Of a stretch of 64,000 bases of DNA, positions 1 to 11,740 are shown piece after piece. The notes under the pieces are model-generated. The model searched no databases, had not been told where the DNA came from, and saw only the letters and a program-made list of their open reading frames with translations. The stretch comes from Ehretia macrophylla (lineage: Eukaryota > Streptophyta > Magnoliopsida > Boraginales > Ehretiaceae). Every line of letters begins with the position of its first letter. The first letter of the stretch is position 1. A program made the translations under genes and the position numbers. The stretch is from the NCBI GenBank assembly GCA_037974665.1, contig CM075767.1:16880840-16944839 (forward strand), in the 5' to 3' direction.

Positions 1-249
1 CACGCCAAATTTAGAGACTCATTTTTGTCTTCTTGTATAGTCTCCATTTTCTTCAACAAATTTGTTGAAGAAAATGGAGACTAGGTGCTATTTTAGAGAC
101 TCAAAGCTTGAGTGATGTCATAATTTTGCCAAAAACTATCAAATAGTGTTTTAGAGACTCCCATTGGTGATGAATTTTGATCAATAGAATCTCTAAAATA
201 GCAATTATTGCTATTTAGAGATCCATTAGAGACTCTATTGAGGATGCCC
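1..249. repeat. Right part of a MITE-like inverted-repeat element, cut by the window edge
   Basis: The stretch repeats the short word AGAGACTC and its complement many times and contains a perfect palindrome at 38-83. It ends in GAGGATGCCCTTA, which resembles the ends of small plant DNA transposons. The matching site in copy C (about 41033) lacks it and reads straight into the duplicated block. I infer a non-autonomous TIR element whose left half lies outside the window. No protein is supported here. Confidence 0.5.
38..83. repeat. Perfect 46-bp palindrome
   Basis: Positions 38-60 are the exact reverse complement of 61-83 with no spacer; the centre is CAACAAATTTGTTG. On one strand it can form a 23-bp stem. 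It probably marks the middle of the inverted-repeat element in which it sits. Confidence 0.9.
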
Positions 250-1161
250 TTAGGCCACTTGTTTGTAAGAGGGCCCACGGTGAGGCTGTCTTTATCGAAG
301 AAAAATTCTAAAATAATTTTGTTAGTGAGACTTGAGATTTCTTCGGCTGTCTTCACAAAGATTTCTTCGGTTGCCTAGACAAAGAGAGCTGAAAAAGGCA
401 CGGGGGGATGAATATGAATTTTGCTCTCCGTACAACCGCATATAATTTTTTTTTTTAGGGTTAATTTAATGGTGGTAACGGTTGGAATATAAATGAAAAA
501 TTTATTTAGGTTTTGAGTGCAAATCAATTAAAAAAGTATTCTCAAATTAGTTTAATAGTAAAGTGTTTAAAATATAAGCGATAAACTTATTTAAGTTTTG
601 GCTTCAAATCAGCCAAAAAATTATTATCCTATGGAGTGACGGACCTAGGCACTCGAATTCAGAAGGTGCACTCATACTGTAAGAGAGATCAGGGTATACT
701 ATCATACAATAAAAGTTTCCAATATAATAATTTAAAAAAAAAACCAAAATAAAAAGAAAAAAAATGTTTTTTTTTTCCAAGTTAAGGAGTTGCACATATA
801 CTCCTCAATTGAATATAAGTCCGTCACTGATCGTGTGCGAGAAATTTGTTCAAGTTTTGGATTCAAATTAACTAAAAAATTATTTTTAAATTAGCTTAAT
901 AGGGAAGTATTTGAAGTATAAATTAAAAATTTGTTTAAATTTAATTTTGAATAAGTCAAAAAAATATTTTCTTTAAAGTCAATATCGATTTTGACCTGGC
1001 GGTACAATCACATATACTTTTCAACTTTTGTTTTATTTTTTTTTATTTTCTTGGGTCAATCACAATTTGCCCACCATCAAGGACATGTAGGAGACAGCTA
1101 GCAGTTAATACATGCACCAGAACACACGTATGTGTATGCCCTATGTGCATATAAAAAATGG

Positions 1162-1866
1162 AGATAAAAATCTTTTGATCTACCAAGTTTTGAGAAAGTG
1201 ACCATTTGATCTTTTAATTTTTGAAAAGTAACTATTTAGTTTATTTTAATATTAATTTTTTTATTTTGCTCTATGATAAATTTTTTTTTCCTGTATGATA
1301 TTAAAGATATGTTTGAAATATCACCAAAAATCAAAAAAATACCAAAAAATACCAAAAATTCACAAAATGATATTAAAGATACGTTTGGGATATCTCCTGC
1401 ATGACCATTTTGGGTTATCAAGTTAAAAAATAATAGATGTTATTGTAGGTCAAAAGTAACTGTTCGCGAACAGTTATCAAGTTAAAAAATTATAACTTAT
1501 TTTTGCCAACAGTTGCCTTCGATCCACAATAACATCTCTTATTTTTTAACTTAATAATTGCTCTGTTTACTTCTACTCTAATTGTAGTAGATGATGATGT
1601 TGAAGATATTTTGTAGAAATTGTAATTTTTTTTTGTTTTGGTTTAGATATGTATATTTTGTGATTTTTTTGGCGATTCTTTCTTATTTTTTATGATATTC
1701 TAAACGTGTTTTTAATGTCATGCAGGAGATAAAAAATAATCCAAGAATAAAATAAAAAAATCACAAAAAATTAATATTAAAATAGACCAAATTATTACTT
1801 TTTAAAAGTTGAAGAACTAAATGGTCACTTCTCCAAAACTTAAGAGACCAAAAGGTTTCTAACTCT
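1162..1866. mobile_element. ~700-bp foldback (long inverted repeat) element
   Basis: The outer ~110 bp at each end are imperfect inverted copies of one another: the left end reads CTTTTGATCT and GAAAGTGACCATTT, and the right end reads their complements. Inner arms also pair, for example ATATCTCCTGCATGAC with its complement near 1725. At the centre, 1457-1476 is a perfect 20-bp palindrome around TTCGCGAA. There is no coding capacity and I could not define a target-site duplication. The duplicated counterpart is at 41941-42630. A Mutator-like or foldback MITE is the likely class. Confidence 0.6.
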
Positions 1867-3364
1867 AAAAAAATGTCAACTTGCTTAATATTTTGTTGCC
1901 AAGTGCCTTGCAGACACATATGGATCAATTGGACTTTGACAGACTCAAAGACATCTTGATTTTAGATTTGACGCGCTTTGAAGTATCCCACGGTGATCCA
2001 ATCTTGTGCACCATCGGCAATCGTATAACTTCCTAAATAAGTAATAAGTTCCATATTAGACTACCAATCAGAAAATTAATTTACTTCACAATAAATATAA
2101 ATAAAGCTAAAACTTTCGATGACCACCTATGGTCTACAAACACTTTTATTTATTTATTTATTTTTTGTTATCGTGGTAACTTAATTAACAGAACTCGATT
2201 TCTAATTAATAAATTTAAAAGTAAAATATATGTTTTAACATATGCTCCAAATCAATTAAAAAATAAACTGAATAAACAGTTCAAAAGTTTCAAACTAGAG
2301 AGTATAAGTTTTTAATATGTTTCTTGAAGATAAAGTCTGGACATGTCATGTAAATTTTGAAACTTCAGGAACCTAATAGCAATTAAACTTATTCTCCTGC
2401 CAATAAGGGTTAAAACGTCCTTAAAGTTTGTCCTAAAAACTAAATTGGTCTCTCAATTTTGCAAAAAGACCAAAGAGGTCCCTCTGGTTAACTTCTGTTA
2501 GTCAATTACTAACGGTCAAAGTGTTGACTGACTTAAAAGACTATTCTACCTTTAAGTAACATATATTATAAATGAAAATTATAAAAAGGTCCAAATCAGT
2601 CCAAAAACACTATTATTCACAAAGGAAAAATAAAATAAAAACTAAAAATAATCCGTTCAAACATAAATAAATTAAAAATCAGTAATATATCGATAAAAAA
2701 TAATTTTACAGAAGGGACCAGAATATCTAAGACTGAGACAATGATCGTAATTAATTGTCATAACAATCAATACAGTCTTAGCATATGTAGGCGACAGACA
2801 GGGACTTACTTTGCCTCTTCTGGTTGGTTTGCGGTACGCAATGCCCATGATGTGAAAATAAGCGATAAGTATATGTTTGAAGAAATGAGTGAGTTAAGGA
2901 CAATTTAGATTTTAAGTAATTAGCAGCGAGGGTACCAGTTAGAGAAGGGAATGAATTATAACTGTTTATTTTTTATCGTATGATTCTGATCCAAGGTGAA
3001 GAACTGCTTTGGCGCATGGACTTGGCAATATAAAATCCTGCACTTGAGCTTCCATTACGCGTATTTTTACAAAACCTGAATTTATTCAACTTTTGCCAGC
3101 TCAGATAGAATCATAAACACCATGAAGCTCAATCACGTGCAAATTCTCAATCCTGCAGTTTGAAGATTAGAGCTTTTAAAACTTGAATAAGCCATGGAAG
3201 CATATTAAACAAACCAAATCGGGTCAGTTTGCTTCGATTCTTTGGTCCTTCAAACGATTTGCATTTACATTTAATACTAGCACAAAAGAATTATATGACC
3301 ATTTGAAACATGAAAATTTATTGTGTGAATACTCTTAATAACTTAGCATTCTGATGAGGTGACG

Positions 3365-3410
3365 CGGTGGGGTGGGGTGGGGTGGTGTGGGGGGGGGTGG
3401 GGGGTGGATG
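3365..3410 (+). repeat. GGGGT-rich minisatellite (G-quadruplex-prone)
   Basis: The tract consists of GGGGT, GGTGT and longer G runs directly upstream of the hAT insertion. The copy C counterpart (47976-48040) differs in number and order of units, so the tract changes length. Confidence 0.7.
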
Positions 3411-4108
3411 TTGGGGACGATGATTACTGGTTCAATTTTTTTTTTTTTGTTTTGTTTTGTTTTGTGGAACATAGATGGAAGAAAAAAGAAAAAACAATTG
3501 TTTTGAGTTGAGAGCATTTTTGTCCAAAAAATATTTTACTTAAGTAAAAAAAATTAAAAATTCGCACTGTCGTTAAATACAGGGGCGGTGGTACGAGGGG
3601 GGCCCGGGGGGGCCCGGCCCCCCCAACTTTAAAAAAAAAAAAAAAATCAAAGATATTTTTTATTTGTTGTCAACTTTGGCCCCCCATTTTATGTAAAGTT
3701 TGTCTCCCATTATGTTAGCTTTTGTTTTTTTTTTTTGGGCAATGATTTCAGATTTCTAACGACTAACAAGTAACTTCTGTCTCTAACAATCAAAACAAAA
3801 TCATAACTGGCCCCCACTTAAAAAAAAAAAAAAAAAAACTAGTGATATTTTTATTTAGTGTTAGCTTTGGCCCCGATTTTATGTAAACTTTGTTTCCCAT
3901 TATGTTAGCTTTTGCTTTTTTTTTTTTTTTTTTTTTGCAATGATTTCAGATTTAGCAAAAGTTTAGCCTCTACCTCAAACAAGCAAAACAAATCGTAAGA
4001 GATAAAATCCTCTGCCTCTAAGCTTTGAATTTCATATTTCAAAAGAATTTCTCTAATTAATAACCATAACATTGTAATTTGTATTCTTCTCCAAACTCCA
4101 TTAGCTAT

Positions 4109-4718
4109 GTAAGTGATCTCTTATCTTTTGACTTTTATGTAATCTTTAGACTTCATTTATTCTAAATAAAATTTTAATGTTTTATTATTATTTTTTTTGC
4201 AGATCCCAAGCTATAATTTTCAGTCTTCACCAATTGTTCTTCCCAAATTCAATTATTGTGTGTCTAAGGTAATATATCTCTATTTATTAATTTTTTACTA
4301 TATAATTTATAAGTACAGAATTATTTTGTTAATTTTTTTGTGTAATCTATTTACTTTCCTTGCACATTGTTGTTTATATGTATCTATTTTTTATTATATG
4401 TTGATTATTACTTTTTAAATTGTTAGAAAATATAAATGATACTAATTTTAGTAGTTTAATTGCCACTAGAGAATATTTCTAGAAATAAATTGTATTTGAG
4501 AAAAAAAATTATATAAGTTGATGTTGATCAATCATATATATAAAAAATAAGAATAACTTGTTAGAAAATATAAATGATACTAATTTTAGTAGTTTAATTG
4601 CCACTAGAGAATATTTCTGGAAATAAATTGTATTTGAGAAAAAAATTATATAAGTTGATGTTGATCAATCATATATATAAAAAATAAGAATAACTCTATC
4701 TTTTTTAAATATTTTCAG
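4109..4718 (+). other. Predicted 5'UTR introns of the hAT transposase gene
   Basis: Good splice signals suggest two introns before the ATG at 4726. Intron 1 is 4109-4202 (GTAAGTG to a T-run plus GCAG), the leader exon is 4203-4268, and intron 2 is 4269-4718 (GTAATATA to ATTTTCAG). Intron 2 holds a 138-bp tandem duplication (4422-4559 and 4560-4696, nearly identical), which is also present in the other hAT copy. The splicing is inferred, not shown. Confidence 0.5.
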
Positions 4719-4725
4719 GTCAAAT

Positions 4726-7163
4726 ATGAATAAGGCTAAAACAATTTATTCATTCTTTAAAAGGAAAGAAAAGGAAGTTGAGACAGAACCTGAAGAACAA
4801 GCTTCTATATCTAATATTGATACAAATGTGAGTTTAGAATCACCAACAAAATGTCAAAAGATTGAAAATGAGACAATTGAAATAAGTTCTTTAGTCCGTG
4901 ACCCGGGTTTACGTCCTCAAATTTGGGAGTATCCAGTGAATCAAAGAGATGAAATTCGTAGAGCATATATTCATTTCGGTCCATATCAACATATTCAATC
5001 ACATTATCCATAGTCTGGACAAGAGAGTCATCGACGCCGATTTCAAGCCCATTGGTTTAAAACATTTCCTTGGTTAGAGTATTCACCTACAAAGGATGCT
5101 GTATTTTGTTTTCCTTGCTACATATTCGCAAAAGAATCAATTGGAAAATTCGGATCAGAAGCATTCACAGTTAAGGGATTTAAAAGCTGGAAAAAAGTAA
5201 ATAACGGAAAAGATTGTGCTTTTTTATCTCATGAGGGGAAGGATTCAAATTCAATTCATAATTCAGCTACCAAATATTGTGAGAATTTGAAGAACCAGTC
5301 TTCTCATATTGAAAAGGTGATTCAAAGGCAAACTTCTTCACAAATTTTAAGTAATCGTTTGCGCCTTAAAGCTTCCATAGATGCTATTCGATGGTTAACA
5401 TTTCAAGGATGTGCTTTTAGAGGGCATGATGAAAGTTTAGATTCAATAAACCAAGGCAACTTTCTTGAAATGATAAAGTTGTTAGCATCTTATAATGAGC
5501 AAGTAGAGGGAGTTGTTTTAGATAATGCCCCAAAAAATGCAAAATACACATCACATGGTATTCAAAAAGAAATTTTGTCCGTTTTGGCTAGAAATGTGCA
5601 AAACAAAATTCGTGAAGAGATTGGTGAAGCAATGTTTTGCTTAATTGTTGATGAATCTCGGGATGAATCTAAGAGAGAGCAAATGGCTCTTGTTATTAGA
5701 TTTGTTGATAATGAAGGATTTATTAAAGAGACATTTATGAACTTGAATCATCTTAAAGATACAAAAGCATTAACTCTTAAAAGAGAGATTTGTTGTGCAT
5801 TATCTCATCATAACCTCAATGTCTTAATATTCGTGGTCAAGGGTATGATGGAGCTAGTAATATGCGTGGAGAATGGAATGGGTTACAAGCTTTGTTTCTT
5901 AAAGATTGTCCTTATGCTTATTACGTGCATTGCTTAGCTCATCAGTTACAACTAGCTCTTGTTGCTGCATCTAGAGAAGTTCCTGATTTACATACCTTTT
6001 TTGGAAACTTGAGTTTCATTGTTAACATCATTGGGTCTTCTTCCAAGCGCAATGATGAATTACAAGCTGCCCAAGTAGCTGAAAATGCAAGTTTAATTGA
6101 ACGTGGCAAGATTGATACTGGTAGAGGGGCCAATCAAATAGGAACTTTACAACGGCCTGGAGATACTAGATGGAGTTCCCATTTTAATTCAATTTGTAGT
6201 TTGATAAGGTTGTTTGACGCCACTTTTGTAGTTCTACAGAATATAGCTATTGAAGGATCTACATACTCGCAACGTGGAGATGCGAACTTTGCTATTAAGG
6301 TATTGATGTCATTTGATTTTGTATTTATCTTGCACGTGATGAAAGAAATTATGGGGATTACAAACGTGCTTTGCCAAGCTCTGCAACAGAAATCTCAGGA
6401 TATTTTAAATGCTCTGCATATGGTTTCTAATACAAAACTGTTAATGCAAATGTTGAGAGATGATGGTTGGGAAACTCTTATTGAGAATGTGACATCTTTT
6501 GCTTCTCATCGAAATATACAAGTTCCTGATATGAATGTTTCATATTCTGACATAGTCCGACTTCGCCATCAAAAGGATATTGTAACAGTGGAGCATCATT
6601 ACCGAGTAGACTTATTTACAGCTACTATAGACCAACAATTACAAGAGTTAAACAATAGATTTAATGAGCAAGCAACCGAGGTTCTTATTCTTAGCACAGC
6701 TTTGGATCCTAGGGATGGCTACAAGTCATTTGCAATTAATGACATATGCAAACTTGCTGAGAAATTTTATCCTTCTGATTTCTCTGAACAAGAGATGAGC
6801 TGTTTGAGTTATCAATTGCAACATTATGAGCTTGATGTGCCTAATCACCCTGATTTGAAAAATTTGACTAGCATAGCAGATCTGTGTAGAGGATTGCTGA
6901 TAACTGGAAAATCAAAAGCTTATCCTTTAGTTGATAGGTTGATACGGTTAATTTTAACTCTTCCTGTCTCGACAGCAACTACAGAACGAGCTTTTTCTGC
7001 CATGAAGGTTATCAAAACAAGTCTTCGTAATCGGATGGAGGATGGCTTTCTCAAAGATAGCTTAATTATCTATATAGAAAAAGAAATTGCCAAAGATATT
7101 CCTGTAGATACAATAATTGATGAATTCTATTCCATGAAAGAAAGACGAGCCCAACTTCATTGA
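4726..7163 (+). pseudogene. TTF-type zinc-finger hAT transposase, broken (copy A)
   Basis: This would encode a hAT transposase of the plant 'zinc finger MYM-type protein 1-like' group, acting on the terminal repeats of its own element. The ATG at 4726 opens 95 codons ending in an in-frame TAG at 5011-5013. The same frame then continues through a TTF-type zinc-finger region (FPWLEYS, FCFPCYIF), a DUF4371-like domain from about 5290 and the acidic motif VDESRDES. A 1-bp deletion near 5822, seen against copy C, shifts the frame just before GQGYDGASNM. The remaining 3' part reads in another frame to 7163 and includes the hAT dimerisation motif ATTERAFSAMK. Amino-acid differences from copy C cluster at about 5735-5790. 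Full-length family members have roughly 750-850 residues, so this copy should make no complete protein. Confidence 0.9.
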
Positions 7164-8310
7164 CTGATGAGGTAAACATTTCTTTGCATATTTTCTGTTA
7201 TTTTTTATAAATATTATTTTATTTACATTAATTTCTATAGTTGCATTTTGTTTTTGCTAGTATATATATGCCTTATTAAGTTTACTGTACAAAAAAATAC
7301 TATACAAAAAATACTGTACAAAAAATACTGTACAAAAAAAATAATTTCGGCCCCCCTAATACTCAATTTCTGGCTCCGCCCCTGGTTAAATATAACGGAT
7401 TTTTTGACATTGAGGGGTGCTGTGCACCTTTGACAAATCACAAGGCAGTGTTCAAGGTTTTTTTAAACCATATGAGGGTGTTGTGCAATTCCGACAAATG
7501 ATAGGAGAATTTGGTGCACTTCACTCTAAAATATGATGACTCATAATACATTTCATCTAATAGATGAGGGAATAAGTAGATGAGAGAATTCAAACCCGCA
7601 GCAGGGACGACTGATGTTTTTTTTTGTTCTGGTTTTGCCCTTTTTTCATAATAAATGGTAAAAATCAGTGTGCTTATACATAGCTTGACTTGAACACAGT
7701 TCTGTCACTGATGTTCGATTCGATATAGTCTGATTTGGTTTAAAGTTTAGAATACTTAGACTTCACTTTGCTTCATCCATGTTCATGTATCAAATGCAGA
7801 GCTCCCAGCTTTTTAATTTCTATATTATATTAGCAAATAATTAGACTTCATGTTGTAAATGTAAAAAGTTTAGAAGCACAATTGTAAATGAATACCTACA
7901 TATTAGTGAAAGATTAGATGACATTTTTGTGACGGTATTGCTTTGTTTGACTTTATAATCTTTTGAATTTGAGCTTATTAACGAAACACTTTTACTTAAT
8001 TAGCAAAAACTTTTGTATTATATTTCTTTGACTATAAATTTCGCAAATGTATAGACATCAAATTGCTAAAGCTCTGTATGGGACTTTGCATGTGTGGGTA
8101 AAAAAACATGAAGAATTCTTGCTATACATTGTATTTGCAACAGCCGATTAAATTGACTTTTCGAAACCACATTCTCTAAAGTCTTGTTCATACTATTTGT
8201 AGGCTTGCCGAAGCCTTTCCAAGTGTAAGGCCTAGTAATAAGAAACAACTTTCCTCAAAACTGTGAACGGCAAACTGAGTAGAGTGCATGGTTTAGTATA
8301 TATGAGCATG

Positions 8311-8480
8311 GATCCTTCTAGAGATATTTGAAATTAGACTCTTAGTTGATCTAAGCTAAGGATAGATTCAATTTGTTCTATCCAATAAGTGTTTTGATCC
8401 TTCTAGAGATATTTGAAATTAGACTCTTAGTTGATCTAAGCTAATGATAGATTCAGTTTGTTCTATTCAATAAGTATTTT
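8311..8480. repeat. Two-copy 85-bp tandem repeat
   Basis: Copies run 8311-8395 and 8396-8480, each starting GATCCTTCTAGAGATATTTG, with only a few differences. Copies B (about 32448) and C (about 50993) have one unit, so the duplication is private to copy A. Confidence 0.8.
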
Positions 8481-8910
8481 TTATCACAAAAAAGACAAAC
8501 ACTTCCTATTAAGTTATCAATTTATCTAAAAATTTAAGTTATTAAAAAAGAATTAGGACGCCGAAAATTTTGGTTGTGTCTAGGTTGATTAGATGTTCGG
8601 CTTCCTTCTCCCCCATGATTAGCATGTAAACTGGTGCTATCCCTTTGAGCATTGTTGACCATTTTTCAATTTTCTCATGATTTCTGATTTCTTCGTTCAT
8701 CAACAATAAATCTTATGGCAATACTCGATCTCTTATCTGTATGACCGAGAGGACAACATTACAATAATATTGTTTTAATGTTAAACTTATGATTTATTTG
8801 GCATATTAAAATATGAGAAAAAATTTATAAACGTCTATAATTTTGACAAACTAATTAAGTATTCACATAAAAAATAATAAGTGAATGATAAAAATAAGAT
8901 AGTATTGAGT

Positions 8911-9570
8911 AATACTAGAACTTGAAAATATTTTTAATCTTAATTAATAGTCTCGTTGTTGCTTTAGTTCCCCATAAACGAAGAACAAGTAAGTGGTTTG
9001 TAATGGTAATTTTAAGTTGCAAAATCGAGTTCATACTAACATATAATTGTTTTCATCACATAAAATAATATATTAAAAAGCATGGAAAAATATCACATAA
9101 GCCCCTTGTAATATGTAAAACTATCACATTATCCCTCTGTGTTCCTAAAACTTCAAGAATACCCCCTGTGTTATTAGAAAGTTATCACACTACCCCCTTC
9201 ATGTCTTTTTTAAGTTATTAAATGTCAGTTTTGCCCTTTTATAATATATTTTTTTCTTTCATTTTTAATTATTTATAACTAAATAAATAAAATTAAAAAT
9301 TCATCTTCCCCACCCTACTCCCCCTCCCCCCACGGCCACTCCCCACCCCCTGCTCCTGCTCCGACGAGCAGCAGTAGCCATAAACGAATATTTTTAATAC
9401 TCAAACTTGAAAATATTTTTAATCTTAATTAATAGTCTCGTTGTTGCTTTAGTTCCCCATAAACGAAGAACAAGTAAGTGGTTTGTAATGGTAATTTTAA
9501 GTTGCAAAATCGAGTTCATACTAACATTTAATTATTTTCATCACATAAAATAATATACTAAAAAAGCATT
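8911..9570. repeat. ~175-bp direct repeat separated by an insertion
   Basis: About 8911-9085 and 9396-9570 are nearly identical; both contain TTAATAGTCTCGTTGTTGC and CCCCATAAACGAAGAAC. Copy B has the sequence once (about 40400-40580). The ~310 bp between the two is described separately. The period is about 485 bp. Confidence 0.8.
9086..9395. other. C-rich insert found only in copy A
   Basis: This lies between the two direct repeats and is absent from copy B. It has repeated phrases such as ATCCCTCTGTGTT and ACCCCCTGTGTTATT, which resemble the half-units of the foldback element at 31091-31512, followed by a C-rich tract at about 9310-9360. It may be one arm of a related foldback element that was duplicated with its flank. 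I see no open reading frame worth calling. Confidence 0.4.
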
Positions 9571-9895
9571 CTCATTCCACAAGTGTCGGCAGAAGTCATT
9601 TTTGACCCTTTGGTAACATCCTATTCATCCTAGCAAATGGCATAGTAAAGTGTGCTTGAGAAGAACGCTGAAGAGAAGATTCATTGTAATGACACACATA
9701 AGCTTATACAATTAAGGTAATTTTTTGTTTAGTCTTTTGTTTAGAGTATGAGTTAGAACATATTATTACATTACGGAATTTGTAATTTCGTGTAGATCCA
9801 ATATCTTCCCGCAAATGAATACAATTTATCGTTATAAAAAAGAAATTAAAAGAAGAAAAGATTGCTTGTAATTACACTATTTGATTGTTGTCTTC

Positions 9896-11430
9896 AAATT
9901 TAGTGGGCCGTATCCGTATAAAAGCCATTCTCGTTGTCCCTCTTCAACAATGGATCCAAATGGAGTAACTTCTAGATAACTAATAAGTTCTTTATTAGAC
10001 GACCAATCAAAAAATTAATTTACTTCACAATAAATATAAATAAAGCTAAAACTTTCGATGACCACCTATAGTCTTCAAACACGTTTTTAGTTTAGGAATT
10101 GGTGATTACAAGTAAAATATAACTTCTTTAAATTAATAGTGTTAATACTACTACATTTATTAGTTTAACAAGATATTAACTTATGGATAAATTAATAATT
10201 AATAATTTATTGATATATTTTTAGTTTTTTTGGGCTTAAGAGTAAATATATTATATTTATAGTATCGTTTTTGAAAAAACACTCATATTTTTTCAGGTTA
10301 CTTTAAAAAGATAAGTAGAAAATTCTAATGAGAATAGAAGATAACAATCTAATTTAGTGGAATTAGAATAAGTTTCTCTACTTTCGTAGTTAATTTATTA
10401 TGTAATTTTTAACTATCATTAGTCTTCACCCTAAACTTTGCCTAAAATTTAACAATTCTGACACAGAGATCAACAACTTGTTTGTTAAATTTTATATTGA
10501 ATTATGGTTTAAATCGTTAAATTTTAAATTGAAATTTTGGGTCTGGGACTACCAGCATCACATAATTGTAAACTCAGAAACCAAAAAGGTTCATTTGAAA
10601 ATTGGAGACCAATCTGCTATACAAGTAATTTACTCCAAAAACTAATTCAACTTGGCATTTTTTTTTTTTCCCTTTTGGTCAACTCTTCTAATTTTTTTTT
10701 TTTTTTGGTCAACACTTGACATACTTAAATACATTGCTTCTCCGCTATAAGACTAGACATAGTAGCTTTCATGGAAATTTTGGACGGCAAAGAGGAAATT
10801 TCGTGGAGTATTTCATCAAATCAAAGCTTCCTTAACGATTAAGATGAGAAATGGATATCCATCTGTATAAGGGACCATTTTGGTCATTTACCCTATATGA
10901 AATTGTCAGCAGTTTTGATGAACTTTTGCGTCTTTGTTTATTATTATTATTTTTTAAAGTTATATACAGCAATACGCATTGAAAATTGCCATACACACAA
11001 ACTGGTTAAAAATGAAGTGCAATTTCTGTGTGTCTTCGTAAAATATCTAATCTAGGTTTGACTGGTAATTTCACGTGTCCAATGCTCTCCAATTACAAAT
11101 TATTAAAAAACAAAATTTCAACAATTTTTCATTTTTCGCCTTGTTCATCACCTATATTATTATTGTAATTGAATATTGATTCTTTTTTTGAGAAGTATTA
11201 TTGAATATTGATAATTATGTCTATACTCAAAATATTCATTCTCAATAATAACTCTTAGTATAATAACGTAAGTCATCTCAAGTCTTTAAAATAATCTATA
11301 TTATTTGTGCAAATTATCCGTATTTTTCTAATGTACTATTTGTGCAAACTACATGTTTCCATTTAGTTCTTTTTTTTCTAATTATTCTTCATTTCTCATA
11401 TATTGCACAATTTATCATGGTTTGTAATAA
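9896..11430. other. Intergenic, no gene recognised
   Basis: AT-rich sequence. About 9975-10085 repeats a piece of the duplicated block (compare 2035-2143), including CTTTCGATGACCACCTATAG. About 10130-10380 resembles the reverse complement of 16560-16750, so it is part of a dispersed repeat. Small open frames here have no recognisable domain. Confidence 0.6.
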
Positions 11431-11740
11431 GGTGGGATTAGAGCCCAGCCCGGGAGGAATGCATGGTTCCCTGGCGCTTCATGGGACGGAGGTTCGCAGT
11501 CCTCTTCCCTCTAATCTAAACCTACCTCGCTCGCTCAGGCCTGCCGGCACAATAAGAGAATGAGGGGGCTAATCTGCTTGCTTGTGCATGCGAGGACCGC
11601 TCGGCTAGGGCGCGCCAGAGGAGCTTCGAGTGACTTGATTCTTTTCTCTTCGACAGCCCTAACAAGTCACTCGAAGCTCTGCCCTTTGCTTTGCCCCGTG
11701 CTGTCTTCCTCCAGTTGCCCCCACCCAATAGGCCTCTAGT
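11431..11740. other. Probable mitochondrial DNA insertion (NUMT)
   Basis: These ~310 bp are GC-balanced and free of homopolymers, in sharp contrast to both flanks, and their texture resembles plant mitochondrial intergenic DNA. They contain a perfect 17-bp inverted repeat (GAGCTTCGAGTGACTTG at 11621-11637, complement at 11663-11679) with a 25-nt loop, the kind of stem-loop common in plant mitochondrial genomes. No gene is encoded. The organelle origin is inferred from composition and the stem-loop; a plastid or foreign source is possible. Confidence 0.5.

Larger units (their letters stand above)
3580..7384 (+). mobile_element. hAT superfamily DNA transposon, copy A (3805 bp)
   Basis: The element starts CAGGGGCGGTG and ends in the complement of CAGGGGCGGAG. 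It is flanked by the 8-bp target-site duplication GTTAAATA (3572-3579 and 7385-7392), the signature of hAT elements. Copy C has a single GTTAAATA at 48201-48208, which is the empty site. The left subterminal region holds C/G blocks (GGGGGGCCCGG) and a diverged direct repeat of ~180 bp (about 3627-3810 and 3817-3965) that includes GGCCCC and ATTATGTTAGCTTTTG. The right end has repeats of TACTGTACAAAAAA. A split transposase gene lies inside. The near-identical copy is at 43643-47456. Confidence 0.95.
250..9895. repeat. Segmental duplication, copy A
   Basis: By eye, this block aligns in the same orientation with copy C (41033-51537) and, from about 7540 on, with copy B (31560-32880 and 40021-40870). 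The match covers non-coding sequence outside the transposons. It shows scattered substitutions and small indels of roughly a few per cent, so the duplication is not recent. Copy A carries its own hAT insertion (3580-7384). It lacks the hAT, TRIM and tandem array of copy C and the L1/LTR insert of copy B. Both ends are fuzzy. Confidence 0.85.

Noticed and set aside
3335-3517. Pro/His-rich open frame on the minus strand
   Set aside because: Translation of the G-rich minisatellite; the sequence changes length between copies A and C.
4197-4418. Open frame before the hAT ATG (also 46610-46831 minus)
   Set aside because: It begins at a non-AUG codon and spans a predicted exon/intron boundary of the leader.
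5942-6133. Small minus-strand open frame inside the hAT (also 44894-45085)
   Set aside because: Shadow of the transposase reading frame; conserved only because the element is.
11342-11728. Open frames on both strands around 11342-11728
   Set aside because: They cover the organelle-like island, where higher GC content reduces stop codons; no domain or start context supports a gene.
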